Origin: UBA7488 sp964414185
GTDB taxonomy: Bacteria > Pseudomonadota > Alphaproteobacteria > CAAHEQ01 > UBA3637
DNA length: 64,000 nucleotides
NCBI GenBank assembly: GCA_964414185.1
Contig: CAYPVK010000002.1
Coordinates: 1-64,000, forward strand
Direction of reading: 5' to 3'
Shown here: positions 35,141-42,428 of the stretch, in pieces
Layout of the letters: each line of letters opens with the position of its first letter
How positions within the stretch are numbered: position 1 is the stretch's first letter
Position numbers and translations under genes: made by a program
Notes under the pieces: model-generated
The model's database searches: none
What the model saw: the letters and a program-made list of their open reading frames with translations, nothing else
What the model was told of the DNA's origin: nothing

Positions 35141-35713
35141 TTAACGTTTTTTGCCGGGATACAAAAAACACGCTTTGGTATGGTCATTGACAAGGCCCGC
35201 CGCTTGCATAAACGCGTAAACGGTAACCGGCCCCATAAATTTAAAGCCCATTTTTTTAAGGTCTTTACTGATTTTAACGGATAATTCGGTTTGCGCGGGG
35301 ATTTCCCGTACCGTCTTGCGATACCCAATCAGCGGCGTATCATTGACATAGCTCCAAATCATCTTGTCAAAGCTGCCGTATTTTTGTTGCACATTCAAAA
35401 ACGCCCGCGCATTGTGAACGGCTGCCATTATTTTTCCGCGGTGTCGGATAATTTGATTATTTTGCAACAGCTTGTCAATTTTGCGTTCATCGTACAAAGC
35501 AACTTTGCGCGGGTCAAAACTGTCAAACGCTGCCCGAAAACCTTCTCGCTTTTTCAGTATCGTTATCCATGACAAACCAGTCTGGAAAGTTTCCAATATC
35601 AACATTTCAAACAACTTGCCGTCATCGTGTTCGGGCTTGCCCCATTCGTTATCGTGATAAGCCTTATATATATCCGATTCGTCAACCCATGCGCATCTCG
35701 GTTTAAAATTCAT
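35141..35713 (-). CDS. tag: DNA-3-methyladenine glycosylase I
   Basis: Tag excises 3-methyladenine from alkylated DNA. The 190-residue protein matches along its length: RCAWVDESDIYKAYHDNEWG, LFEMLILETFQTGLSWITIL with the active-site Glu and Trp, a KKREGFRAAFDSFDPRKVA segment and the C-terminal GFKFMGPVTVYAFMQAAGLV. The zinc-binding residues at the N- and C-terminal ends (Cys7, HDN and DHTKACF) appear present. Confidence 0.97.
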   Translation of the reverse strand: MNFKPRCAWVDESDIYKAYHDNEWGKPEHDDGKLFEMLILETFQTGLSWITILKKREGFRAAFDSFDPRKVALYDERKIDKLLQNNQIIRHRGKIMAAVHNARAFLNVQQKYGSFDKMIWSYVNDTPLIGYRKTVREIPAQTELSVKISKDLKKMGFKFMGPVTVYAFMQAAGLVNDHTKACFLYPGKKR

Positions 35714-35890
35714 GACGCCTCCTGCATATTTTAATAGACTTTAAAACACGTATACTTTAAAATAAGATGCCCTTTAAAGCAACCGAATTGACAAATTCAA
35801 ACATTTTTTAAACAGAATCCCCTTTTTATATTTGACTTTCGGCGACGATTGTCCTACAGTTTGAACACCCGATTTTCCCAGGAGTTTACA

Positions 35891-36580
35891 ATGAACAAGA
35901 TTTTATTAAATCCGTTATGCGCCCCGATGGCGGCGATTTTATATTTGGTCGGCTATTTTATGGCCGTTTGGTTAACACGCACGCCCGAAGCTGTTGATAT
36001 TTATACTGATACAACTTTGGAATGTGTAACTTATGCCATTTATGCCTTTACGTTGCCGATTATTCTTTTTTGCGCACGTGATTTTAAAGATTCGGGCATG
36101 AAACATTACGTCTTATTTGTGTTTTTGTGGCTTTGCGGATTGTTGCGCGAAGCCGGTATTCAACATTGGTTGACGGCGACCGACACAACGGCTTTTAAGT
36201 TGCGCTTTTTCACAAATCCGAATAATCCGATCGGTGAAAAAATCGTTGCCGCACTTATCGCACTAACGGTATTGGGCGTTGCTGTCTATTTAATCGTTTA
36301 TTACACGCCGAAAATTATCAAAGGCTTTTTCCGTCTCAACCCGCTGTATTGGACAATTTGCACTTTGGGCGGCATGGGAATTTTGGCCAAAGTTTTTGAC
36401 CGTATTCCGGGCAATTACCGAAAAATAGTCGGCCATTTCATAGATCCGTCTCAAAAATCTTTTTTCGAATTGTTGGAAGAAATCAGCGAAACAACTTTGC
36501 CGTTATTGGTTGTGTTTGCTTTTATCCAATTTCATTTAATGAAAAAAGCGCAACAACGCGCCGCAAAAAAGGTTTCTTAA
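35891..36580 (+). CDS. Six-helix membrane protein of unknown function
   Basis: A 229-residue integral membrane protein. The start at 35891 has AGGAGTTT upstream; a longer frame from 35849 runs through the promoter. About six hydrophobic helices are visible: residues about 9-25, 42-60, 70-86, 115-137, 150-170 and 195-215. A conserved-looking GLLREAGIQHWLTATDTTAFK loop of charged and aromatic residues lies between helices three and four. Several His/Asp/Glu residues in that loop might bind a ligand or metal. I do not recognise a named family. It has its own terminator. Confidence 0.65.
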   Translation: MNKILLNPLCAPMAAILYLVGYFMAVWLTRTPEAVDIYTDTTLECVTYAIYAFTLPIILFCARDFKDSGMKHYVLFVFLWLCGLLREAGIQHWLTATDTTAFKLRFFTNPNNPIGEKIVAALIALTVLGVAVYLIVYYTPKIIKGFFRLNPLYWTICTLGGMGILAKVFDRIPGNYRKIVGHFIDPSQKSFFELLEEISETTLPLLVVFAFIQFHLMKKAQQRAAKKVS

Positions 36581-36602
36581 AAAAACACCCGTTTTAAATT
36601 CC

Positions 36603-36637
36603 AAACGCCTTTTAAAATAAAAGGCGTTTTTATTTTT
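36603..36637 (+). terminator. Intrinsic terminator after the six-helix membrane protein
   Basis: AAACGCCTTTT pairs with AAAAGGCGTTT over a short loop, followed by TTATTTTTG. Confidence 0.8.
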
Positions 36638-36770
36638 GCGAACCCCTTTTGCCGACGGGGTTGTTTATGCCGTTTAATCAACAGGCTGTCTTGTCGCATT
36701 TTTATCTGCAACAACCCTTTGCCTTTCACGGCAATATTGACAACTTTGTTAAATCCGCCGCGCTCGAGTG

Positions 36771-37097
36771 TTATTTGACACAACGGTAAAAAACCGTGCC
36801 GGGCGCGATAAGCGAACAGGTAAAACTGGAATAACTTTCATAAACGGCATGGCGGCGGGATTTTTGGCATTCGGCTTCTGCCAAATCATATGTTTGAGAA
36901 CGGTCCGAAATAAATTTGTTATAACAAACGGCAACCACATCCGTTGTGGATTGCCCGACCGTATCGCGCTGTCCCGCTTCGCGACGTGAATCGACAAACG
37001 GTTGAACCGCCGTACATGCACCAAGGAAACATAACACCGTGCCCGTTAAAACGAAACGGTTGATTTTCAAACAGCCGATACCCTTTGCATATTTCAT
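36771..37097 (-). CDS. Small lipoprotein of unknown function
   Basis: A 108-residue protein. The start at 37097 gives a lipoprotein signal (FVLTGTVLCFLGAC) ending in lipobox LGAC, while a longer frame to 37145 adds a charged, non-signal-like leader. The mature part has a VQPFVDSRREAGQ stretch and several cysteines (VAVCYNKF, AECQKS, FTCSLI, YRCVK) that may pair. A GGAA-type ribosome site is weak. It runs toward a region with no gene and is not obviously in an operon. Confidence 0.6.
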   Translation of the reverse strand: MKYAKGIGCLKINRFVLTGTVLCFLGACTAVQPFVDSRREAGQRDTVGQSTTDVVAVCYNKFISDRSQTYDLAEAECQKSRRHAVYESYSSFTCSLIAPGTVFYRCVK

Positions 37098-37224
37098 TTC
37101 CGATGTCTTTTCCCTGCGTATTTTATCATTTCGCACAGCACACACCTTATTCGCGCTTTATCGCCGAATACATCGGCAAATACCTTAAACACGTTGGAAA
37201 GCGTCCGCCTTTTTCCACAAAAAA

Positions 37225-37731
37225 TCAAGCCGACACTTTGCTTTGCAAAATAGACGCCAATTTGACGGCGGCCTCATCCTCTTTAACCTTTTTGACAACA
37301 GCATATTCGGATACCAAACGCGCCATGGCCTGGTCATAAATTTGACGTTCGGAATAAGTTTGCTCGCTCTTATCGGGGTCTTTATACAAATCGCGTAACA
37401 CTTCGGCAACAGCAACCGGATCGCCCGAATTGATTTTGGACATGTATTCTTGCGAACGTTTGCCCCATTGCGTGCGTTTGATTTTGGCCTTGCCCTTCAG
37501 CGTATTCAGCGCTTCATCCATGACCGAAGCACTGGAAATTTGGCGCAAACCCGTTTTTTGAGCATTGGGTTTCGGAATGTGCAACGTCAATTTGTCTTTG
37601 TTAAAATTAATGGCAATGAGCTCTAAATCCTGTCCCGCGACAGCCGTTTTTTGAATCTCGATTACTTGTCCCACACCGTGCGCCGGATAAACGACAAAAT
37701 CACCCGGATTAAATGTATAGTCTTTGGACAT
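37225..37731 (-). CDS. carD: CarD family transcriptional regulator
   Basis: CarD/CdnL proteins bind the RNA polymerase beta subunit and stabilise open promoter complexes, notably at rRNA promoters. The 168-residue protein begins with FNPGDFVVYPAHGVGQVIEI, the RNAP-interaction Tudor-like domain, followed by a helical DNA-binding part with RTQWGKRSQEYMSKI, SGDPVAVAEVLRDLY and YDQAMARLVSEYAVV. The start at 37731 has AAGGAGT upstream. Length fits alphaproteobacterial CarD. Confidence 0.93.
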   Translation of the reverse strand: MSKDYTFNPGDFVVYPAHGVGQVIEIQKTAVAGQDLELIAINFNKDKLTLHIPKPNAQKTGLRQISSASVMDEALNTLKGKAKIKRTQWGKRSQEYMSKINSGDPVAVAEVLRDLYKDPDKSEQTYSERQIYDQAMARLVSEYAVVKKVKEDEAAVKLASILQSKVSA

Positions 37732-37855
37732 ATTTATACTCCTTCTTTTCATTTAACATAAAGGGAGTATATCACATTTTTTTGCCTTTTAACAGCAAAA
37801 AACGCATTTTTTTCGTTAAATCTTGGTTTTTATACGACATGGCCGATTGTTTTTC

Positions 37856-37884
37856 TTGACAAGCCCCATACTTTCGAATAAGAT
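37856..37884 (+). promoter_or_regulatory. Orphan sigma70-type promoter
   Basis: TTGACA at 37856-37861, 17 bases, TAAGAT at 37879-37884. No gene follows for 300 bases until tRNA-Ile2, which has its own promoter. Confidence 0.55.
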
Positions 37885-37890
37885 TTTTGA

Positions 37891-37965
37891 CTTTTTTAAA
37901 CGACGCCCCTTTCAATTTTGAACAACCGGTCTCCCGATATCGCGCAGTCGTTTTTTATATTTTTT
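37891..37965 (+). ncRNA. Candidate small RNA between an orphan promoter and a terminator
   Basis: An orphan promoter is followed after about 57 bases by a terminator-like structure (AAACGAC at 37898-37904 with GTCGTTT at 37947-37953, then a T-rich tail). The transcript would be about 75 bases. The loop of about 42 bases contains CCGGTCTCCC, which could pair with messenger ribosome sites. A second hairpin with T-tail follows at 37973-38001. The family is not recognised. Confidence 0.4.
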
Positions 37966-37972
37966 GCCACAT

Positions 37973-38001
37973 CGACCGTTCCTTAAAAAAAGGTCGTTTT
38001 A
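37973..38001 (+). terminator. Second terminator-like hairpin
   Basis: CGACC (37973-37977) pairs with GGTCG (37992-37996), followed by TTTT. It may back up the preceding candidate small-RNA terminator. Confidence 0.4.
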
Positions 38002-38141
38002 TATCCCGTTCCGACAAGCAAAATATCCATTAAAAAAAACAAAGTCCCGACTTTTGCAATTATATAAACGTCGATGTAAAATAAACGGACAAGATAAAAT
38101 CTGAATTTATGATATCCTTTTTTGAGACTTGAAATTTTCTG

Positions 38142-38170
38142 TAGACATTTGATTTTTTTTGTTGTATCAT
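38142..38170 (+). promoter_or_regulatory. tRNA-Ile2 promoter
   Basis: TAGACA at 38142-38147 and TATCAT at 38165-38170 with a 17-base spacer, ending 18 bases before the tRNA. Confidence 0.5.
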
Positions 38171-38188
38171 CTGTCCCATCTTGATAAA

Positions 38189-38265
38189 GGGCCTGTAGCT
38201 CAGTTGGTTAGAGCTGTCCGCTCATAACGGATTGGTCGGGGGTTCGAGTCCCTCCGGGCCCACCA
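38189..38265 (+). tRNA. tRNA with anticodon CAT, probably tRNA-Ile2
   Basis: A 77-base cloverleaf with acceptor GGGCCTG/CGGGCCC, encoded CCA, anticodon stem GTCCG/CGGAT and loop CTCATAA. Anticodon CAT can mean initiator Met, elongator Met or Ile2, in which lysidine modification makes it read AUA. The GGGCCTGTAGCTCAG start is shared with isoleucine tRNAs, so Ile2 is favoured over elongator Met. It is not initiator-like. Confidence 0.9.
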
Positions 38266-38273
38266 GTAAAAGA

Positions 38274-38300
38274 AAAGTTCCGTTTTTGGAACTTTTTTTT
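38274..38300 (+). terminator. Intrinsic terminator after tRNA-Ile2
   Basis: AAAGTTCC (38274-38281) and GGAACTTT (38288-38295) form a stem, followed by a run of T. Confidence 0.8.
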
Positions 38301-38379
38301 GTTGTATTTGGAAAACTATCAGCCCGGCAGGTAGTTTTTTAAACACAAATAAAGCCTTAAATATTAAGGGCTTAATTAT

Positions 38380-38397
38380 GCGGAGAGTACAGGACTG
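38380..38397. repeat. Short duplicate of the tRNA-Ser 3' end
   Basis: GCGGAGAGTACAGGACT here is identical to the 3' part of tRNA-Ser at 38559-38576, in the same orientation and 179 bases apart. It could be an old attachment half-site or a chance remnant. The segment between holds a loose inverted repeat with ATTATG/CATAAT ends. Confidence 0.6.
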
Positions 38398-38522
38398 CTC
38401 AGGCTAAAGCCTTCGTCTTCGTTTCACTCAGACCGTCTCCATAATTGTCGGCCTCCGCTTCGAAAAAGCTTCGCGACCAAACCTGCTGCAGGTTCTCATC
38501 CTTTTAAAACATTTCAGACATA

Positions 38523-38551
38523 AAAAAACACCCCAAATGGGGCGTTTTTTT
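38523..38551 (-). terminator. Intrinsic terminator after tRNA-Ser
   Basis: A symmetrical hairpin with ACACCCC/GGGGCGT arms and A/T-tracts on both sides. It lies just beyond the tRNA-Ser 3' end on the minus strand. Confidence 0.75.
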
Positions 38552-38556
38552 ACAAC

Positions 38557-38643
38557 TGGCGGAGAGTACAGGACTCGAACCTGCGCAACGCTTTCACGTT
38601 GACGGATTAGCAATCCGCTGCATTACCACTCTGCCAACTCTCC
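38557..38643 (-). tRNA. tRNA-Ser (anticodon GCT)
   Basis: The minus strand folds with acceptor GGAGAGT/ACTCTCC, encoded CCA, anticodon arm CGGATTGCTAATCCG with GCT, and a long variable arm (CAACGTGAAAGCGTTG), as expected of serine tRNAs. Confidence 0.97.
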
Positions 38644-38800
38644 CGATTGCCAAAACACTTATACCGCATTTTTTTGCAAACGTCAATACTATTATAAATA
38701 TAAATTTTGCAACTTATAATTGAATTATATCTTCTGTTGACACATCAAACCATATGTGATACTTTAGAATACGTTAAAATTAACATTAAAAGGAGGTATT

Positions 38801-39520
38801 ATGACAAAAATTATTCCCACTCTTTTATTAACGGCCGGGTTAACCATATGCGCCGCTCCGATGGCTTCGGCTTTGGAAATCAGCCCTTACGTATCGGCAA
38901 AATATGCCTATACGCACATGCAAAACGACGCTAAAGCCACTGTTGACATTTCGGGCATAGCCAATAATACTTTGGTTGATAAAAAATTGTCCGATAATAC
39001 CAACGGTTTGCGGTTGGCGGTCGGCGCAACCGTCCCTGTCGATGCCATTTGGGGCGATATCCGCGGCGAAGTGGAATTTGCATATAATGCTTATACCGAC
39101 AACAAAGGAAACGCCTCTTTTGATTGGGGCAGCGACATGCCGGTTGACATTACCTTTAAAAACAAACTGCGGACAAAGGCTGTCTTTTTTAACGTTTATT
39201 ACGATATTGAAACATGCACCGATTTTATACCCTATGTGGGGGGGGGTATCGGATACGCCCGTTTGAAACATAAGGCCCGGTTGGTCGGCGATGCGGAAAA
39301 CGGAAAAGACCGTGAAAACAATTTCGCATGGAATGTCGGGTTGGGTCTCGGGTATATCGTAACCGAAAACATTACGCTGGATTTGGGCTACCGTTATACG
39401 GATTACGGCAACATTAAAAATACCGCAATCGAAACAAGACCTTATGCCACCATTACTTCCGCTTCAAAATATGACATAACGTCACACGAAGTTTCGTTGG
39501 GGTTACGTTATAATTTCTAA
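38801..39520 (+). CDS. Outer-membrane beta-barrel protein (Opa/P44-like fold)
   Basis: A 239-residue protein with a signal peptide (LLTAGLTICAAPMASA) and the alternating pattern of an eight-stranded barrel. Strands visible include YVSAKYAYTHMQ, GLRLAVGATVPV, GEVEFAYNAY, AVFFNVYYDIE, FIPYVGGGIGYARL, NVGLGLGYIVTENITLDLGY and the terminal SHEVSLGLRYNF, ending in the C-terminal Phe used for BAM recognition. It resembles the porin-like surface antigens of alphaproteobacteria. AGGAGG precedes the ATG. It is monocistronic. Confidence 0.88.
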   Translation: MTKIIPTLLLTAGLTICAAPMASALEISPYVSAKYAYTHMQNDAKATVDISGIANNTLVDKKLSDNTNGLRLAVGATVPVDAIWGDIRGEVEFAYNAYTDNKGNASFDWGSDMPVDITFKNKLRTKAVFFNVYYDIETCTDFIPYVGGGIGYARLKHKARLVGDAENGKDRENNFAWNVGLGLGYIVTENITLDLGYRYTDYGNIKNTAIETRPYATITSASKYDITSHEVSLGLRYNF

Positions 39521-39546
39521 TAAACACAACATATTCATAAACTTTT

Positions 39547-39580
39547 CCGCCCTTAGGGTTTTTCCTAAGGGCGGTTTTTT
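39547..39580 (+). terminator. Intrinsic terminator after the beta-barrel gene
   Basis: CCGCCCTTAGG pairs with CCTAAGGGCGG and is followed by TTTTTT. Confidence 0.9.
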
Positions 39581-39665
39581 ATGGCTGAAACAAGAACTGT
39601 AACGGTGTTAAATCTCATTCGCAGCCGTAAAAATCATAAAATGAAATATAACAGAGGAAAAATCA

Positions 39666-39717
39666 AAAAATCTTAGAGACGCGGTGTACATTGTTAGTAC
39701 ATAAGTCTCTAAGATTT
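39666..39717 (-). terminator. Long hairpin terminator after fba
   Basis: A 14-bp perfect inverted repeat (AAAATCTTAGAGAC at 39666-39679, GTCTCTAAGATTTT at 39704-39717) encloses a nested TGTAC/GTACA hairpin. On the minus strand it is followed by TTTGATTTTT. It lies just past the fba stop, so termination is the likely role. Confidence 0.6.
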
Positions 39718-39740
39718 TGAAGATAATTATCTGTTAGATT

Positions 39741-40790
39741 TTATTTTAACTCGCCGGAGGCGTAACGCTTGGCCATATCCGCCAATGATATTGGCTTAAT
39801 TTGCGATGCATGGCCGGCCGCACCGAATTCTTCATAACGGGCTTGGCAAACTTTGGCTTGGGCTTGAATGGCAGCCGACAAATATTTGCGCGGGTCAAAT
39901 TCGGCGGGGTTTTCGACAAAGACTTTGCGGATAGCGCCCGTGATGGCCATACGCAGATCGGTGTCAACGTTCACTTTGCGCACGCCGTGTTTGATGGCTT
40001 CTTGGATTTCGGGAACGGGTACGCCATAGGTTTGAGGCATGCCGCCGCCGTATTGGTTAATAATGTCTTGCAAATCTTGCGGCACGGAAGACGACCCGTG
40101 CATGACTAAGTGCGTGTGTGGCAATTTTTCATGGATTTTTTTAATCGTGTCAATGGACAAAATCGCCCCGTCGGGTTTGCGTGTGAATTTATAGGCGCCG
40201 TGGCTTGTCCCAATGGCAACGGCCAACGCGTCCACATGCGTTTCGGATACGAATTTGACCGCATCGTCGGGGTCGGTTAACAATTTTGACTTGTCAATCG
40301 CGCCGTCGAAACCGTGTCCGTCTTCTTTATCGCCTTTGCCGGTTTCCAGCGATCCGATAACGCCGATTTCGCCTTCGACCGAAACACCGACCGCATGGGC
40401 AACTTCGGTCACGCGGCGCGTAACGTCGGCATTATATTCATGTGTAGCGGGTTTGCCGTCGGGCGTTAAAGACCCGTCCATCATCACGGACGTAAAACCG
40501 TTCGTCATCGCCGAATAGCATACGGCGGGTGTCGGGCCGTGGTCTTGGTGGACGCAAATCGGCATATCGGGATACATTTCAACCGCCGCCATCATCAAAT
40601 GTTTCAACATGGCATCATGTGCATAAGCCCGGGCGCCTTTGGACGCTTGGATAATGACGGGTGCGTCGACTTTTTGGGCGGCCGATAAAATTGCCAACAC
40701 TTGTTCCATGTTGTTGACGTTAAACGCCGGAATCCCGTAACCGTGTTCGGCGGCGTGGTCCAGCAACTGACGAAGAGATACTAAAGCCAT
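39741..40790 (-). CDS. fba: Class II fructose-bisphosphate aldolase
   Basis: A zinc-dependent glycolytic and gluconeogenic aldolase that interconverts fructose-1,6-bisphosphate with two triose phosphates. The 349-residue protein has YGIPAFNVNNMEQ, MPICVHQDHGPTPAVC with a zinc-binding His, GFTSVMMDGSLTPDGKPATH, SVEGEIGVIGSLETGKGD with the zinc-binding Glu, AVAIGTSHGAYKF and HLVMHGSSSVP, KVNVDTDLRMA. It is the long class IIB form. It is not clustered with other glycolytic genes except tkt 1.6 kb away on the same strand. Confidence 0.98.
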   Translation of the reverse strand: MALVSLRQLLDHAAEHGYGIPAFNVNNMEQVLAILSAAQKVDAPVIIQASKGARAYAHDAMLKHLMMAAVEMYPDMPICVHQDHGPTPAVCYSAMTNGFTSVMMDGSLTPDGKPATHEYNADVTRRVTEVAHAVGVSVEGEIGVIGSLETGKGDKEDGHGFDGAIDKSKLLTDPDDAVKFVSETHVDALAVAIGTSHGAYKFTRKPDGAILSIDTIKKIHEKLPHTHLVMHGSSSVPQDLQDIINQYGGGMPQTYGVPVPEIQEAIKHGVRKVNVDTDLRMAITGAIRKVFVENPAEFDPRKYLSAAIQAQAKVCQARYEEFGAAGHASQIKPISLADMAKRYASGELK

Positions 40791-40941
40791 AATATTTTCC
40801 TTTCTTGTTTAATTTTTATATGAAGTAACTCGAATAAAGGGACGTTATTTGTTTTATGTATTTTTTTATCACACAAACGCCCGAAAAGTCCATTGTTTTT
40901 TAAAAAATATACGGCGGTATTTTTCTAAAGTACACAAATAT

Positions 40942-41385
40942 TCATTTCGCGGTATTGGGCTTAATCGTTTCGCGCCAATCTTTGCCGTTGATAAGCAATT
41001 GCCGCGGCGTCGGTTTGGCATTTTTGGGATAGGCATAAACGACTTCAAAAACATCTTGCTTGCCTGCGGATGCCCCTCCTCTGAACGCGGAAGAACGAAA
41101 ACGCCTATCAAGGGCGGGTGCGTATTCTTCGGGAATATAAAACCGTTGAATAGTTAAAAAGCGTTCTTTCGGACACACGGGCGGCGTAAATTGCGTACAA
41201 TCGGATTTGTCCCAATCCACTTGAAATTGAATGTAATGCCCGCTTAACAAATTGCGCGGGTCGTACCCCGTTATCGCCAATTTGACGGTCGGCGCTTTTT
41301 TGGCGGTCAGCGCCACTTGGCTCATCCACCCGAACAAAATTAAAAATGACGTGCAAAAGGCCGCTATGACCAAATATTTACGCAT
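40942..41385 (-). CDS. GDYXXLXY domain membrane protein
   Basis: The 147-residue protein has one N-terminal transmembrane helix (VIAAFCTSFLILFGWMSQVA) and a periplasmic domain with ITGYDPRNLLSGHYIQFQVD, the sequence after which the GDYXXLXY family is named. The start at 41385 has AAGGGAGGAAA upstream and overlaps the stop of the DUF2157 gene by 8 bases, a translationally coupled pair seen across proteobacteria. Function is unknown; both proteins are envelope-located. Confidence 0.85.
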   Translation of the reverse strand: MRKYLVIAAFCTSFLILFGWMSQVALTAKKAPTVKLAITGYDPRNLLSGHYIQFQVDWDKSDCTQFTPPVCPKERFLTIQRFYIPEEYAPALDRRFRSSAFRGGASAGKQDVFEVVYAYPKNAKPTPRQLLINGKDWRETIKPNTAK

Positions 41386-42349
41386 GGTTTCCTCCCTTAA
41401 ATGCTTTAAAAGCCGTATTTTTGATTTTTTGCCACCCCCACGCAAGAGCCAAAATAACGCCGCCCGATACCATTAACCCGAGCCCCGTCATCGCTAAATT
41501 TATAAATAATTGGAAATATAAAATAAGGATGCGCAAGGCGATTAAAACCGTATTGGCGTTAAAAGATTTTATATGGTTTGTTTTCAGGCAGACATACGAC
41601 ATGATACTTAAAAACAAAATGCTTAAAGCAAACCCCGGCAATACGTGTCGATACACGTCATAAAGGGCAAATTCGCCCGCAAAAATGCTGACATACATGC
41701 CGATAAATGCCCATGTAGCGATAGCTTTAAAAAATGAAAAACGCATTTTTCCCGCAACGTAAGCAATCCCGCCCGATATGCCGGCCGCGAATAAAGTCGT
41801 TGTCAGAGGATACCCTTCAAACAAGCGGAAAATATATTTCCACAACGAACCGTCTAAAATACCGTAACAAAACAGCGGCAGCCAAATCAACGCCGACAAA
41901 CGGTATTTTGAACATAACACAATCGGCAATGAAGATATCGCCCATAAAAGTAGCCCGCTTTTGTCATCGGCCGTCAAATGGAACACTTGCGCCGCCAACC
42001 CGATTAAGGCACCACACAACAAAAAGGTTAAAAACAATCCGGCTTCATAGGCTTTGGCATATCCTTTTTCGCCCGATTTGAACGTGCCGAACAACACGGC
42101 GGCAAAGAGGAAAAACGCCCCGCCGATTTTAACATCGGGGGAAAAAGCGTCCCAATTTGCCGCAATTAACGATATGGTTCCCAATCCGATACAAAAAACG
42201 CCGATCCAAATCAGGCCGAGTATGCCATAGGATTTGGCGTGCGTTTGTTCATAGGATAAAATGGCCGTTTGTTGTTTTTGCGTAATCAAGCCGGCACGGC
42301 GCCAAGCATCCGATTTTTTTTGAAGGTTTGACACAGTTTTTCCTTTCAT
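41378..42349 (-). CDS. DUF2157 membrane protein
   Basis: A 323-residue protein with about ten transmembrane helices. The N-terminal cytoplasmic segment WRRAGLITQKQQTAILSYEQ and the following GLIWIGVFCIGLGTISLIAANWD identify DUF2157. Start choice is uncertain: the ATG at 42349 follows CGGATAAAA, but a GTG five codons later (42334) has AAAGGA at good spacing. It is coupled to the downstream GDYXXLXY gene. Function is unknown. Confidence 0.85.
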   Translation of the reverse strand: MKGKTVSNLQKKSDAWRRAGLITQKQQTAILSYEQTHAKSYGILGLIWIGVFCIGLGTISLIAANWDAFSPDVKIGGAFFLFAAVLFGTFKSGEKGYAKAYEAGLFLTFLLCGALIGLAAQVFHLTADDKSGLLLWAISSLPIVLCSKYRLSALIWLPLFCYGILDGSLWKYIFRLFEGYPLTTTLFAAGISGGIAYVAGKMRFSFFKAIATWAFIGMYVSIFAGEFALYDVYRHVLPGFALSILFLSIMSYVCLKTNHIKSFNANTVLIALRILILYFQLFINLAMTGLGLMVSGGVILALAWGWQKIKNTAFKAFKGGNHA

Positions 42350-42428
42350 TTTTATCCGATTTGCCGCTCTGTCCCACTGCATGTTTTTCGGATACACAAA
42401 CGGCGAGCGGCATAAAACCGCTTTGCCT

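Noticed and set aside
38428..38613. 61-codon ORF on the minus strand reading through tRNA-Ser
   Set aside because: Most of it is the tRNA-Ser and its terminator read as protein; such tRNA-crossing frames are a common annotation artefact.
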